A stretch of DNA of 5,261 nucleotides from Candidatus Kaiserbacteria bacterium. Its GTDB lineage: Bacteria; Patescibacteriota; Minisyncoccia; Phycocordibacterales; Phycocordibacteraceae. Where the stretch lies: positions 1 to 5,261 of the forward strand of contig JACOXQ010000032.1 of NCBI GenBank assembly GCA_016182285.1. Direction: 5' to 3'. The notes under the pieces were generated by a model. It was given only the letters and a program-made list of their open reading frames with translations. It ran no database searches and was not told the DNA's origin. Made by a program: the position numbers and the translations under genes. This document shows, one piece after another, positions 1 through 5,171 of this stretch; positions within the stretch are counted from its first letter, which is position 1, and each line of letters starts with the position of its first letter.

Positions 1-764
1 CTCTCTTCGATTCTTCCCGACGCGGTCTTTCCTTGCGCTCCTCTCTCGCGCATGGCCTTCTCTCGTTTTTCTCTTTCAATGGCTCGAACACGGCTTAAGC
101 TTGCCTTAACGCGCGAGAGAAAAGCGCTTGGCTGTTCGGCTGGAGATTCCGCTTCTCTCGTTTTTTCTTGTGCCCCCTGTGTCTCCACGGTTTCGGTTGT
201 TCCCGGCATCGCCGCCTCAACTAGTGGGGACCGGGCCTCGCCGAGCCCTTCGGTTTCTTTTTTTTCAACTTCCACGGGTTCTGCAAACGGCTCCGCCTCG
301 ATTCCTTCCTTAGCCCTTGCCTCGGTTATTTCGCTTACTGCCTGCTCTTCTCGTCGCGCAACTTCTTCTTCCGCCATCTCCGCTTCCAACGCCAGAGCAA
401 CAGCCGGGCCGGCAACCGCCGCTTCGCGTTCTTTTTGCCTTTCTCTCGTAATTTCTCGGAAGCGTTCTTCGGTTACCAGCCCCTCATCCTTGAACAATTC
501 GAAGGTCTCTTCGGCTTCTTTTAGTGTTTCCGCCTCGCGTATCATGTTTTCTAAAGATTTTCGATTCCGTTCTGCGGCCTCGCGCTTTTGTTCCTGGGTT
601 ATTTCTATTTGTGGTTGTGGAATATTTTTCGCACCGCCCGGCTGCTTTCTCTTCACGGCATCCTTCGCCGCTTTTTTCAACTCGCGTTGCCGCTCTTTGC
701 TTGGCGATCCGGCCTGAGCCCTAGGTTGCTCTATACTTTTGTTGTTCTCTGGTGATTTACTCAT
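1..764 (-). CDS. Charged helix-rich protein of unknown function, 3' end outside window
   Basis: I do not recognise this protein. It starts with ATG at 764-762 and stays open for 254 codons to the left edge without a stop, so the C-terminus is missing. The first ~60 residues are Lys/Arg/Gln-rich. Residues ~60-155 are dense in Glu, Arg and Ala and look like long helices or coiled coil. Residues ~155-215 are Glu/Pro/Thr-rich and probably disordered, and a basic helical stretch follows at ~215-245. Residues 86-112 (ELFKDEGLVTEERFREI) form a helix-turn-helix hairpin resembling a SHOCT-type short domain. No signal peptide or membrane segment is visible, so a cytoplasmic location is inferred. It lies 7 nt after the tandem TAA TAA stops of the gene at 772-1893. 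No SD precedes its ATG, which suggests translational coupling to that gene. An antisense frame is also open at 52-717, but its product is an unlikely Ser/Phe-rich protein. Confidence 0.72.
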   Translation of the reverse strand, partial: MSKSPENNKSIEQPRAQAGSPSKERQRELKKAAKDAVKRKQPGGAKNIPQPQIEITQEQKREAAERNRKSLENMIREAETLKEAEETFELFKDEGLVTEERFREITRERQKEREAAVAGPAVALALEAEMAEEEVARREEQAVSEITEARAKEGIEAEPFAEPVEVEKKETEGLGEARSPLVEAAMPGTTETVETQGAQEKTREAESPAEQPSAFLSRVKASLSRVRAIEREKREKAMRERGAQGKTASGRIEE

Positions 765-771
765 GATTTTA

Positions 772-1893
772 TTAGCCCAGTAGTATGCGTGCTATTTTTT
801 CGAGCCGTTGCGCTTTCCGTATAAGCTTACCGTGGTCTCTATCGTCGCGAGGAATATCAGAAGCATTCTCCCGATAAACCCTGGCGTCTCTCATGGCAAC
901 CCTGCCCATCACTTTGGCTTCTTCTCTGTCCATTTCTCTCGCAACCCGCATAATTCTTTCTTCGAAGGCCGATTCGTCAAGCTCGCCGGCGTCGTACTTT
1001 CTTCCAAGTTCTTCGAGCCGAAGTTCCGGAGCTTGCCGTTGCGCTTCCTGCTCGGCTTTTACCTCTAATTGTCTGGAATGCAAACTTAATATTTTCCTAA
1101 TTGACTGTATTGCCGCCGGAAGTTCCGTGCCGCTCTTTTCACCGGGCACGCCGCGAACACCCTCCCAAAGGCCTTCTATCTCGCCTTGCATCTCTTGCGA
1201 CTCTCTTTCAGCTTCTTCGGGCGTCGTGGGACGGACTCCGCCCAGCACAGACATTTCTTCTTCAAAAGCTCTTTCTTTCTTTGCTTCCGGTTTCAGATAA
1301 TCTCTTCTGAACTCCGCAAAGAGCGCGCTCCACACGGCTTCATTCCGCGTATTCCACAAATCTTCCATTATTTCTCCGTCCGCTCTTTCCGCCGCTGTCA
1401 CGCGCGCAATTTCCTCGGGCGTTTTCGCTCTTTCCTTGAGAGTGGCGAGTTTTTGTTTCAATGCTTTGTGAATTTCAAATAAAAGGTTGGCGAGGCCGGT
1501 CCTTTTGTGGCTTGCAACTTGGAAATCCGTAAGCGCTATGATGTCTCTTGCGCCGCGGGCAGTATCAAGAGAATGCTTGCCGAATAAAGCCCACAGAAGT
1601 GTCCAATCTGCTACGTCTAAGTCCTCTCCGATGATTGCATCTCTCAACATCTGACTGCGCGTGATCCAAAAATCTCTATCCGGAAGCAAGCGATGAGCCT
1701 TATCTCTTATTTCACCGGCTTCTGCTCTCGAAATCGTCTTACCTTCGTCTCGAAGAGCGAGTATTTGAGTGCTCACCGTATCCAAAAAGCCAAGCCAGCG
1801 CTCTTGGCGCAACTCCCTTTGCCGGAAGTCAACTTGCGCTTGACCCTCTTCGCCGCCTGCTTGTTGGATTTTTTCTCCGTTTCTATCGGTCAT
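772..1893 (-). CDS. Charged 373-aa protein of unknown function with SHOCT-like hairpin
   Basis: I do not recognise the family. The 373-residue product is mostly charged helix. Residues 1-30 are polar. Residues ~31-150 are the most folded-looking part, with aromatic and hydrophobic positions such as DFWITRSQML and ADWTLLWALFGKH. Residues ~150-215 are charged helix and ~215-255 a Glu/Pro/Gly linker. Residues ~258-325 form another helical segment, including a SHOCT-like hairpin at 291-318 (KYDAGELDESAFEERI). The C-terminus is basic. A second stretch at 47-70 (LRDEGKTISRAEAGEIRDK) follows the same turn pattern. No signal peptide or membrane helix is seen. The ATG at 1893-1891 was chosen because a good promoter lies just upstream; the predicted leader is only about 10 nt and has no SD. 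The gene ends in tandem TAA codons, 7 nt before the next minus-strand gene, so the two probably form an operon. Confidence 0.78.
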   Translation of the reverse strand: MTDRNGEKIQQAGGEEGQAQVDFRQRELRQERWLGFLDTVSTQILALRDEGKTISRAEAGEIRDKAHRLLPDRDFWITRSQMLRDAIIGEDLDVADWTLLWALFGKHSLDTARGARDIIALTDFQVASHKRTGLANLLFEIHKALKQKLATLKERAKTPEEIARVTAAERADGEIMEDLWNTRNEAVWSALFAEFRRDYLKPEAKKERAFEEEMSVLGGVRPTTPEEAERESQEMQGEIEGLWEGVRGVPGEKSGTELPAAIQSIRKILSLHSRQLEVKAEQEAQRQAPELRLEELGRKYDAGELDESAFEERIMRVAREMDREEAKVMGRVAMRDARVYRENASDIPRDDRDHGKLIRKAQRLEKIARILLG

Positions 1894-1910
1894 AGTATAT
1901 TATGAGTTTA

Positions 1911-1939
1911 ATGGTAACATACTGTTAACAAAAAGTCAA
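1911..1939 (-). promoter_or_regulatory. Sigma70-type promoter for the two-gene minus-strand operon
   Basis: Read on the minus strand, TTGACT (1939-1934) and TACCAT (1916-1911) are separated by exactly 17 nt. They match TTGACA/TATAAT at 5 of 6 and 4 of 6 positions. Transcription would start near 1904, giving a ~10-nt leader without an SD. An overlapping alternative is TTAACA (1928-1923), an 18-nt spacer and CATAAT (1904-1899), which would give a leaderless mRNA starting at the ATG. Both place the start of transcription very close to the start codon. Confidence 0.6.
1912..1930. promoter_or_regulatory. Candidate operator dyad over the -10 box and spacer
   Basis: The 19-bp sequence TGGTAACATACTGTTAACA is an interrupted palindrome centred on 1921. 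Seven of eight arm positions pair, and the core TAACA-TAC-TGTTA is perfect. It covers most of the -10 element and the adjoining spacer of the promoter for 772-1893, where a dimeric helix-turn-helix repressor would block RNA polymerase. The binding protein is unknown and no regulator gene is visible in this window. Confidence 0.4.
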
Positions 1940-1996
1940 GTTTACGGCCATTGGATTTAAGCATAAATATAAGATACCACAAAAAACTATTAAATC

Positions 1997-2078
1997 AAAA
2001 AAGAAGTGCCCGGGCTGGGATAGAGTTGGAACGTGAGCGCGTACGCTTTTACGTTCCTTCTCTATCCCAGTGCCGGGC
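1997..2078 (-). terminator. Long-stem intrinsic terminator of the GC-rich gene
   Basis: Read on the minus strand, this is a long interrupted hairpin followed by the U-run TTCTTTTTT (2005-1997). Paired blocks, in plus coordinates, are 2008-2013 with 2073-2078 (GCCCGG/CCGGGC), 2015-2025 with 2060-2070 (CTGGGATAGAG/CTCTATCCCAG, perfect), 2028-2034 with 2051-2057 (GGAACGT/ACGTTCC, perfect) and 2036-2039 with 2044-2047 around a CGTA loop. That is 28 base pairs in four blocks. It lies 32 nt beyond the stop of 2110-3303 and separates that transcript from the same-strand operon. The stem is much longer than a typical terminator, so a processed 3' RNA or another role is possible. Confidence 0.7.
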
Positions 2079-2083
2079 TGGTT

Positions 2084-2108
2084 GCTCCGCGTTGTTGCGC
2101 GGAGCGCT
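2084..2108. repeat. Hairpin-forming direct repeat, copy 1 (3' side of GC-rich gene)
   Basis: This 25-bp copy contains a perfect 8-bp stem, GCTCCGCG (2084-2091) with CGCGGAGC (2098-2105), around a TTGTTG loop, followed by GCT. It matches the copy at 3321-3344 in the same orientation, with 14 identical bases (TTGCGCGGAGCGCT) at the right end. It begins just past the stop codon of 2110-3303. No U-run directly follows the hairpin on the minus strand, so it is not a complete terminator by itself. Confidence 0.6.
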
Positions 2109-2109
2109 G

Positions 2110-3303
2110 TTACTGGAGGGTTACGATACCGAGTTCGACCGCGCGGGCGACGGCCTTCGGGCGGTCGTACCGCTTCGCCACCTCGTGGGCGGAGACGATT
2201 GACCTGGCCATCTCGTTTCCGCCGTCCGCGGCGGCCTTGACCACCGCGTAGAGCTCGCCAACGCGCTCGTCGGTGAACCCCTCGACGAGTGTGAGGATCT
2301 CCATCGACCTCGTGCGGCCGTTTCCGGCCGGCGAGGGCGTCGTGGCGGGCACCACGTTCGTGGTCGTTGCGGATGTCACAACTGGCGCGGCCGCCGGCTT
2401 GACCTTCGGAGTGATGGGCTTGACCTCAACGGCGGGCGCCGCCGGGGTCAGTTTCGCGAGCTCGGCCTCGATCTGGGAGATCTCGGCCTTGGACGCCTTG
2501 AGCGCGTCGCCATCCTCGGCTTCCAACGCCTTGGCCTTGCGGGCCTTGGCCTCGGTGAGCCGGGTGTTTAGCATCGCCTGCGGATCGGCAGCGGGCTTTG
2601 CGGGCGCCTTGCCCTGCTGGCTCTTCGGCATGGGCATGGCCGTCGCCTCGAACTCCTTGCGGAGACTCGCGCCGACGGTCTGGTTCTTCTTCTCGAACCA
2701 GCGCAGCAGAACCTCGAAGCTCTGCCTGTCCCACGCTCGGGACTTCGAGGCATTCGCCTTCGAAGTCGAGTCCGTGAGCCGCTGCTTGAGCCGTGCCAGG
2801 AATCCCATCGCCGCCTCGCCGCCACCGACTTGCGGCGTCTCCTCGCCGACCGGCTTGCGGAGCTTCTTAAGCTCCGCACGCAGGACCGTCTCGACGTTCT
2901 CCTGGTTGAGCCGATCGATCGGATGGCCCGACTTCCTGCCGAGCTTCTTCGCCGCCCGGAGAAGCTCCAGACGACCCTTGCCCGACAGATACAGAATCAC
3001 GTAGTTCCCGATGCTACGCTCCTCGTCACCGACCGTGTCGATGAAGGAGTCTGTCAGGTACAACGTGTCGAGCTCTCCCTGAAGGGGACCTCTGTCCTCG
3101 TCCGGGATAGCCGCCATGCTCTTGCTGATCGCGTCGACGGCGGCCCACATGGCCTTCTCTCGCGCCGAGAGCTCCTCCGACGGAGCCGTTCCCTCGGGTC
3201 CACGCGCAGCCCTGATCGCCAATAACTCGACGGCGATCCGGCCCGCCTCTGCGACTACCTCTCCGTACTTCTCGACCATCACGACGTGTCCTTCGTTCGC
3301 CAT
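2110..3303 (-). CDS. GC-rich 397-aa Ala/Lys-rich protein of unknown function
   Basis: I do not recognise this family. ATG at 3303-3301 was chosen because GGAGG (3316-3312) lies 8 nt upstream; an in-frame TTG at 3318 overlaps that SD region and is less likely. Residues 1-150 look like a compact, mostly helical domain with a hydrophobic strand-like piece at 98-107 (IGNYVILYLS). Residues ~163-220 contain a basic, aromatic segment (FEVLLRWFEKK). Residues 222-242 form a Pro/Ala/Lys linker and 242-287 an Ala/Lys/Glu coiled coil. Residues 287-330 form a Pro/Ala/Thr linker, and 331-397 a small C-terminal helical domain. No signal peptide or membrane segment is seen. Lysine is encoded by AAG with a single AAA, and Glu mostly by GAG, unlike the flanking genes. 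With the repeats on both sides, this suggests separate acquisition. It is divergent from the nuclease gene and shares its -35 region. Confidence 0.82.
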   Translation of the reverse strand: MANEGHVVMVEKYGEVVAEAGRIAVELLAIRAARGPEGTAPSEELSAREKAMWAAVDAISKSMAAIPDEDRGPLQGELDTLYLTDSFIDTVGDEERSIGNYVILYLSGKGRLELLRAAKKLGRKSGHPIDRLNQENVETVLRAELKKLRKPVGEETPQVGGGEAAMGFLARLKQRLTDSTSKANASKSRAWDRQSFEVLLRWFEKKNQTVGASLRKEFEATAMPMPKSQQGKAPAKPAADPQAMLNTRLTEAKARKAKALEAEDGDALKASKAEISQIEAELAKLTPAAPAVEVKPITPKVKPAAAPVVTSATTTNVVPATTPSPAGNGRTRSMEILTLVEGFTDERVGELYAVVKAAADGGNEMARSIVSAHEVAKRYDRPKAVARAVELGIVTLQ

Positions 3304-3311
3304 TGTCGTGT

Positions 3312-3316
3312 CCTCC
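3312..3316 (-). promoter_or_regulatory. Shine-Dalgarno site that fixes the start of the GC-rich gene
   Basis: GGAGG on the minus strand lies 8 nt before the ATG at 3303. This spacing supports that ATG over the upstream in-frame TTG at 3318. The site lies just downstream of the hairpin at 3321-3341, and UCCUUC earlier in the leader (minus strand of 3391-3396) could pair with GGAGGA. Confidence 0.65.
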
Positions 3317-3320
3317 AAGT

Positions 3321-3344
3321 GCCCCGCGCCTTGCGCGGAGCGCT
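3321..3344. repeat. Hairpin-forming direct repeat, copy 2 (5' side of GC-rich gene)
   Basis: GCCCCGCGC (3321-3329) pairs with GCGCGGAGC (3333-3341) as a 9-bp stem around a 3-nt loop, with one G-U pair on the minus-strand RNA, followed by GCT. It aligns over its whole length with 2084-2108, differing at a few loop and arm bases. This copy lies in the 5' leader of 2110-3303, immediately upstream of the SD, where the stem could affect translation initiation. Confidence 0.6.
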
Positions 3345-3358
3345 ACGTGTTTTGTCGA

Positions 3359-3393
3359 TTCGGGGCCTTACCCCGGTCACAAGCGGCCCCGAA
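3359..3393 (-). promoter_or_regulatory. Leader hairpin of the GC-rich gene with an alternative fold
   Basis: TTCGGGGCC (3359-3367) and GGCCCCGAA (3385-3393) are a perfect 9-bp inverted repeat around a 17-nt loop. A competing local stem, CGGGG (3361-3365) with CCCCG (3371-3375), uses the same left arm, so the two folds exclude each other. The structure lies in the predicted ~109-nt leader of 2110-3303. I recognise no riboswitch class. No U-run follows it on the minus strand. Confidence 0.4.
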
Positions 3394-3418
3394 GGAACCA
3401 CTAATGATTGCTGACGTA

Positions 3419-3447
3419 ATCCTAGCAAACTATTTGACATTTGTCAA
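3419..3447 (-). promoter_or_regulatory. Promoter for the GC-rich gene, sharing the palindromic -35
   Basis: Read on the minus strand, TTGACA (3447-3442) is followed by a 17-nt spacer and TAGGAT (3424-3419). The -35 is a perfect consensus match and the -10 matches 4 of 6. TG one base upstream of the -10 makes it an extended -10. Transcription would start near 3412, giving a structured leader of about 109 nt before the ATG at 3303. Confidence 0.6.
3434..3447. promoter_or_regulatory. Perfect palindrome serving as -35 box on both strands, likely operator
   Basis: TTGACATTTGTCAA is a 6-2-6 inverted repeat. Its two half-sites are each a consensus -35 hexamer, one per strand, and each lies 17 nt from a plausible -10. 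Polymerases from the two sides would compete for this site. A dimeric repressor bound to the palindrome would shut both promoters. The regulator is not identified in the window. Confidence 0.6.
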
Positions 3448-3462
3448 GAGGGGGTATATACT
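3434..3462 (+). promoter_or_regulatory. Strong sigma70 promoter for the beta-CASP nuclease
   Basis: TTGACA (3434-3439), a 17-nt spacer and TATACT (3457-3462) match the consensus at 6 of 6 and 5 of 6 positions. Transcription would start near 3469, giving a leader of about 107 nt before the GTG at 3576. This is the best promoter in the window, and it rules out the upstream in-frame ATG at 3441, which lies inside it. Confidence 0.75.
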
Positions 3463-3486
3463 ATAGCCAGCTTATTAAAAACAGGG

Positions 3487-3564
3487 CTTTCTGGGCCAAG
3501 AATCTGCGGCGTATATTTTACACTAAGTTAATTCCGCTTCGCCGCAGATTCTTGGTCCTGAAAG
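3487..3564 (+). promoter_or_regulatory. 25-bp stem-loop in the nuclease mRNA leader, abutting the SD
   Basis: Arms 3487-3511 and 3540-3564 pair over 25 positions: 23 Watson-Crick pairs, one G-U (3495/3556) and one U-U mismatch (3492/3559). The inner 16 bp (CCAAGAATCTGCGGCG and its complement) are perfect. The 28-nt loop is AT-rich. The stem begins about 18 nt after the predicted transcription start and its last base (3564) touches the AAGGAGG ribosome site. There is no following U-run, so it is not a terminator. It may regulate translation, protect the 5' end, or be a substrate of the encoded nuclease; an inserted palindromic element is the alternative. Confidence 0.7.
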
Positions 3565-3571
3565 AAGGAGG
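3565..3571 (+). promoter_or_regulatory. Shine-Dalgarno site that fixes the GTG start
   Basis: AAGGAGG lies 4 nt upstream of GTG at 3576-3578. It is a near-perfect SD with slightly short spacing. It directly follows the closing base pair of the leader hairpin, leaving no unpaired gap between them. Confidence 0.75.
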
Positions 3572-3575
3572 AAAA

Positions 3576-5120
3576 GTGACCAACGAACCGTTCCTTGTTG
3601 AAGAGTTGCTGATTGTGCTCGGGGGCAGCACCGATCCCGAAAGGTTCGGGTCTGCGTTTTATCTCTACCGAAGAATCTATAGTGACGGCAGTTCAAAGAA
3701 TGTTGTCTTTGACTGTGGCGCCGAGCTTTACGATGACGTCGAGAAGGACGCAACGGGCAAAGAAGTCAAAGTGAAAAGAGTCCGCGGCGGCAATTTTGAC
3801 TATCTCAAAGAAAACAACATCACCGTTCACGCGGTTGTCGTGAGCCACGGACATCTCGACCACGTCGGCATGGTGGCGAAACTCAAGCGCTACCTCGCGC
3901 CAGGCGCATTGATCTGGGGCACACCGCAAACGCATGACATCTTCCACGACCTCTGCTGGGAAACGCTGAAGTTCAGCACCGGCACGTTCACATATTTTGA
4001 GGTCCGCGAAGTCACGAGCAAAAGACGGCGCGCGATCCTTGTGCCGGGCGAAAACGAGATTCTCCCGGGGCTCACCATTTTTGCCGGTCCAAACGGACAC
4101 GTTCCCGGCTCGGCATTCTTTATTGTGGGCAACGCGCTCCTCTTGAACGACTTCTGCGTTCACGATCAGCCGATTGTGCTCGGCGCTCAGCCCATCTCAA
4201 AATGCGTGCCGGAAGAGTGGCGGCGAAAAGTGAAGAAGGTGCCTGTTACCGACCTCACCTATGGCAACGCTTCCCGGAAAAACTGGGTGGAACAGATTAT
4301 CCTCTTCGAGGCATGGATTGATAGCATTCACGCTCGCGGAGGCAAAGCGATCATCCCGGCTTTCCGCTTCGGTCGCGAACAAAATTTGGCTCTTGAACTT
4401 GCTCGCGACGGATTCGAAGTCGTCGTAGACGGCGGCGGCCGCAGCACATTCTTGAGCTTCCTCAGGAACCGCTGGTCTCCGAACGATCAAAACGACTTCT
4501 TGTTCAAGAACATCAGCTTTGTCTACAGCAAGCGCGTGATGCGCGAACTTGAGGACGAAATTGCCGCGGCCGAGGCGTGCGGAAAGTTCGGCCTTGTCGA
4601 AGAACTGCGGCAACTGTCTCTACGCCTGATTACGCGCGACGAACTCGCGTCATCAACCAGGCCTGTTGTCATTTTGACGACAGCGGGCATGGGCGATGGG
4701 GGCCCGTTCGGCTACTACGCACAGCGTTCTCTTGAGAATCCCAAAGACGGCATTGCCCGCGTGGGCTTCTGCTCGCCGGACACAACCATGGATAGGATCA
4801 TCAAGGCCAAGAAAAGCGGTGAGCGAGTCACGATTCCGGTGGATGACGAGATTGATGATCTGGGAAATGCCGTCAACTTCGCCGAGTTTAGCGTGGAGTG
4901 CGATGTGGCGGAATTCAGTTTCTCCGCTCATGGCGACCTCGAGGACTCGGCAGCATATCTCGCCGACCTCGTTGCCACGAACGGCGTGAAGCTTGAGCTC
5001 ATTGGTCTCGCGCACGGCTCCCGGGAGAGCAAAGAAAATGGGCGCAGGCGCTTCGCGGACCTGGTTGAGAACGAAACAGGTCTCGTCGACTGCGAACCCA
5101 ATACGGTTATCCGCTTGTGA
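3576..5120 (+). CDS. Metallo-beta-lactamase/beta-CASP ribonuclease, RNase J/CPSF-like
   Basis: This 514-residue protein has the full motif set of beta-CASP nucleases, which cut or degrade RNA (some act on DNA) in the cytoplasm using two zinc ions. Motif 1 is VVFDCGAE (D46), motif 2 SHGHLDHVG (H91, H93, D95, H96), motif 3 GHVPGSA (H175) and motif 4 LLLNDF (D192). The beta-CASP part has motif A TDLTYGN (D226), PAFRFGREQ at 261-269, TTAGMGDGGP at 368-377, motif B FSAHGD (H452) and motif C LAHGS (H480). The N-terminal stretch FDYLKENNITVHAVVVSHG recalls RNase J, while TYGN and AGMGDGG recall CPSF/Ysh1 (COG1236). HGS replaces the usual HGE at motif C. Its 514 aa exceed my recollection of ~430-450 for bacterial Ysh1-like enzymes and approach RNase J. 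No KH domains, signal peptide or membrane helix are seen. GTG at 3576 was chosen for its SD and because the longer frame from 3441 starts inside the promoter. Confidence 0.9.
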   Translation: MTNEPFLVEELLIVLGGSTDPERFGSAFYLYRRIYSDGSSKNVVFDCGAELYDDVEKDATGKEVKVKRVRGGNFDYLKENNITVHAVVVSHGHLDHVGMVAKLKRYLAPGALIWGTPQTHDIFHDLCWETLKFSTGTFTYFEVREVTSKRRRAILVPGENEILPGLTIFAGPNGHVPGSAFFIVGNALLLNDFCVHDQPIVLGAQPISKCVPEEWRRKVKKVPVTDLTYGNASRKNWVEQIILFEAWIDSIHARGGKAIIPAFRFGREQNLALELARDGFEVVVDGGGRSTFLSFLRNRWSPNDQNDFLFKNISFVYSKRVMRELEDEIAAAEACGKFGLVEELRQLSLRLITRDELASSTRPVVILTTAGMGDGGPFGYYAQRSLENPKDGIARVGFCSPDTTMDRIIKAKKSGERVTIPVDDEIDDLGNAVNFAEFSVECDVAEFSFSAHGDLEDSAAYLADLVATNGVKLELIGLAHGSRESKENGRRRFADLVENETGLVDCEPNTVIRL

Positions 5121-5137
5121 ATTGTTTCCAAAAACGA

Positions 5138-5169
5138 GGCGTCCTCCCGGGGACGCCATTTCTATTTTT
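5138..5169 (+). terminator. Intrinsic terminator after the nuclease gene
   Basis: GGCGTCC (5138-5144) pairs perfectly with GGACGCC (5151-5157) around a 6-nt loop, followed by ATTTCTATTTTT. It begins 17 nt after the stop at 5120. On the opposite strand the same stem is followed by TCGTTTTT, so it may also stop transcription arriving from the right. Confidence 0.8.
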
Positions 5170-5171
5170 AA

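Noticed and set aside
52..717. Long open frame on the plus strand
   Set aside because: It is antisense to the open minus-strand frame at 1-764. Its product is Ser/Phe-rich with no domain pattern, and it has no SD or promoter.
1951..2251. Two short plus-strand open frames across the terminator region
   Set aside because: They run through the long hairpin and into the antisense of the GC-rich gene, have no SD, and change composition abruptly midway.
2273..3004. Long open frame on the plus strand opposite the GC-rich gene
   Set aside because: High G+C with biased third positions opens antisense frames. The minus-strand gene has an SD, promoter and terminator; this frame has none.
3304..3318. 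TTG at 3318 as start of the GC-rich gene
   Set aside because: It overlaps the GGAGG site, which is correctly spaced for the ATG at 3303.
2084..3344. Integron cassette with attC sites
   Set aside because: The flanking repeats are hairpins, but I see no GTTRRRY/RYYYAAC core sites in the expected places and no integrase in the window.
3441..3575. N-terminal extension of the nuclease to the ATG at 3441
   Set aside because: That ATG lies between the -35 and -10 boxes, and the extension would translate the leader hairpin. The GTG at 3576 has a near-perfect SD and puts the family-typical N-terminus at the right distance from motif 1.
3693..4163. Minus-strand open frames within the nuclease gene (also 4197-4613 and 4653-5159)
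   Set aside because: They are shadows of a confidently identified coding sequence, with no promoter or SD of their own.
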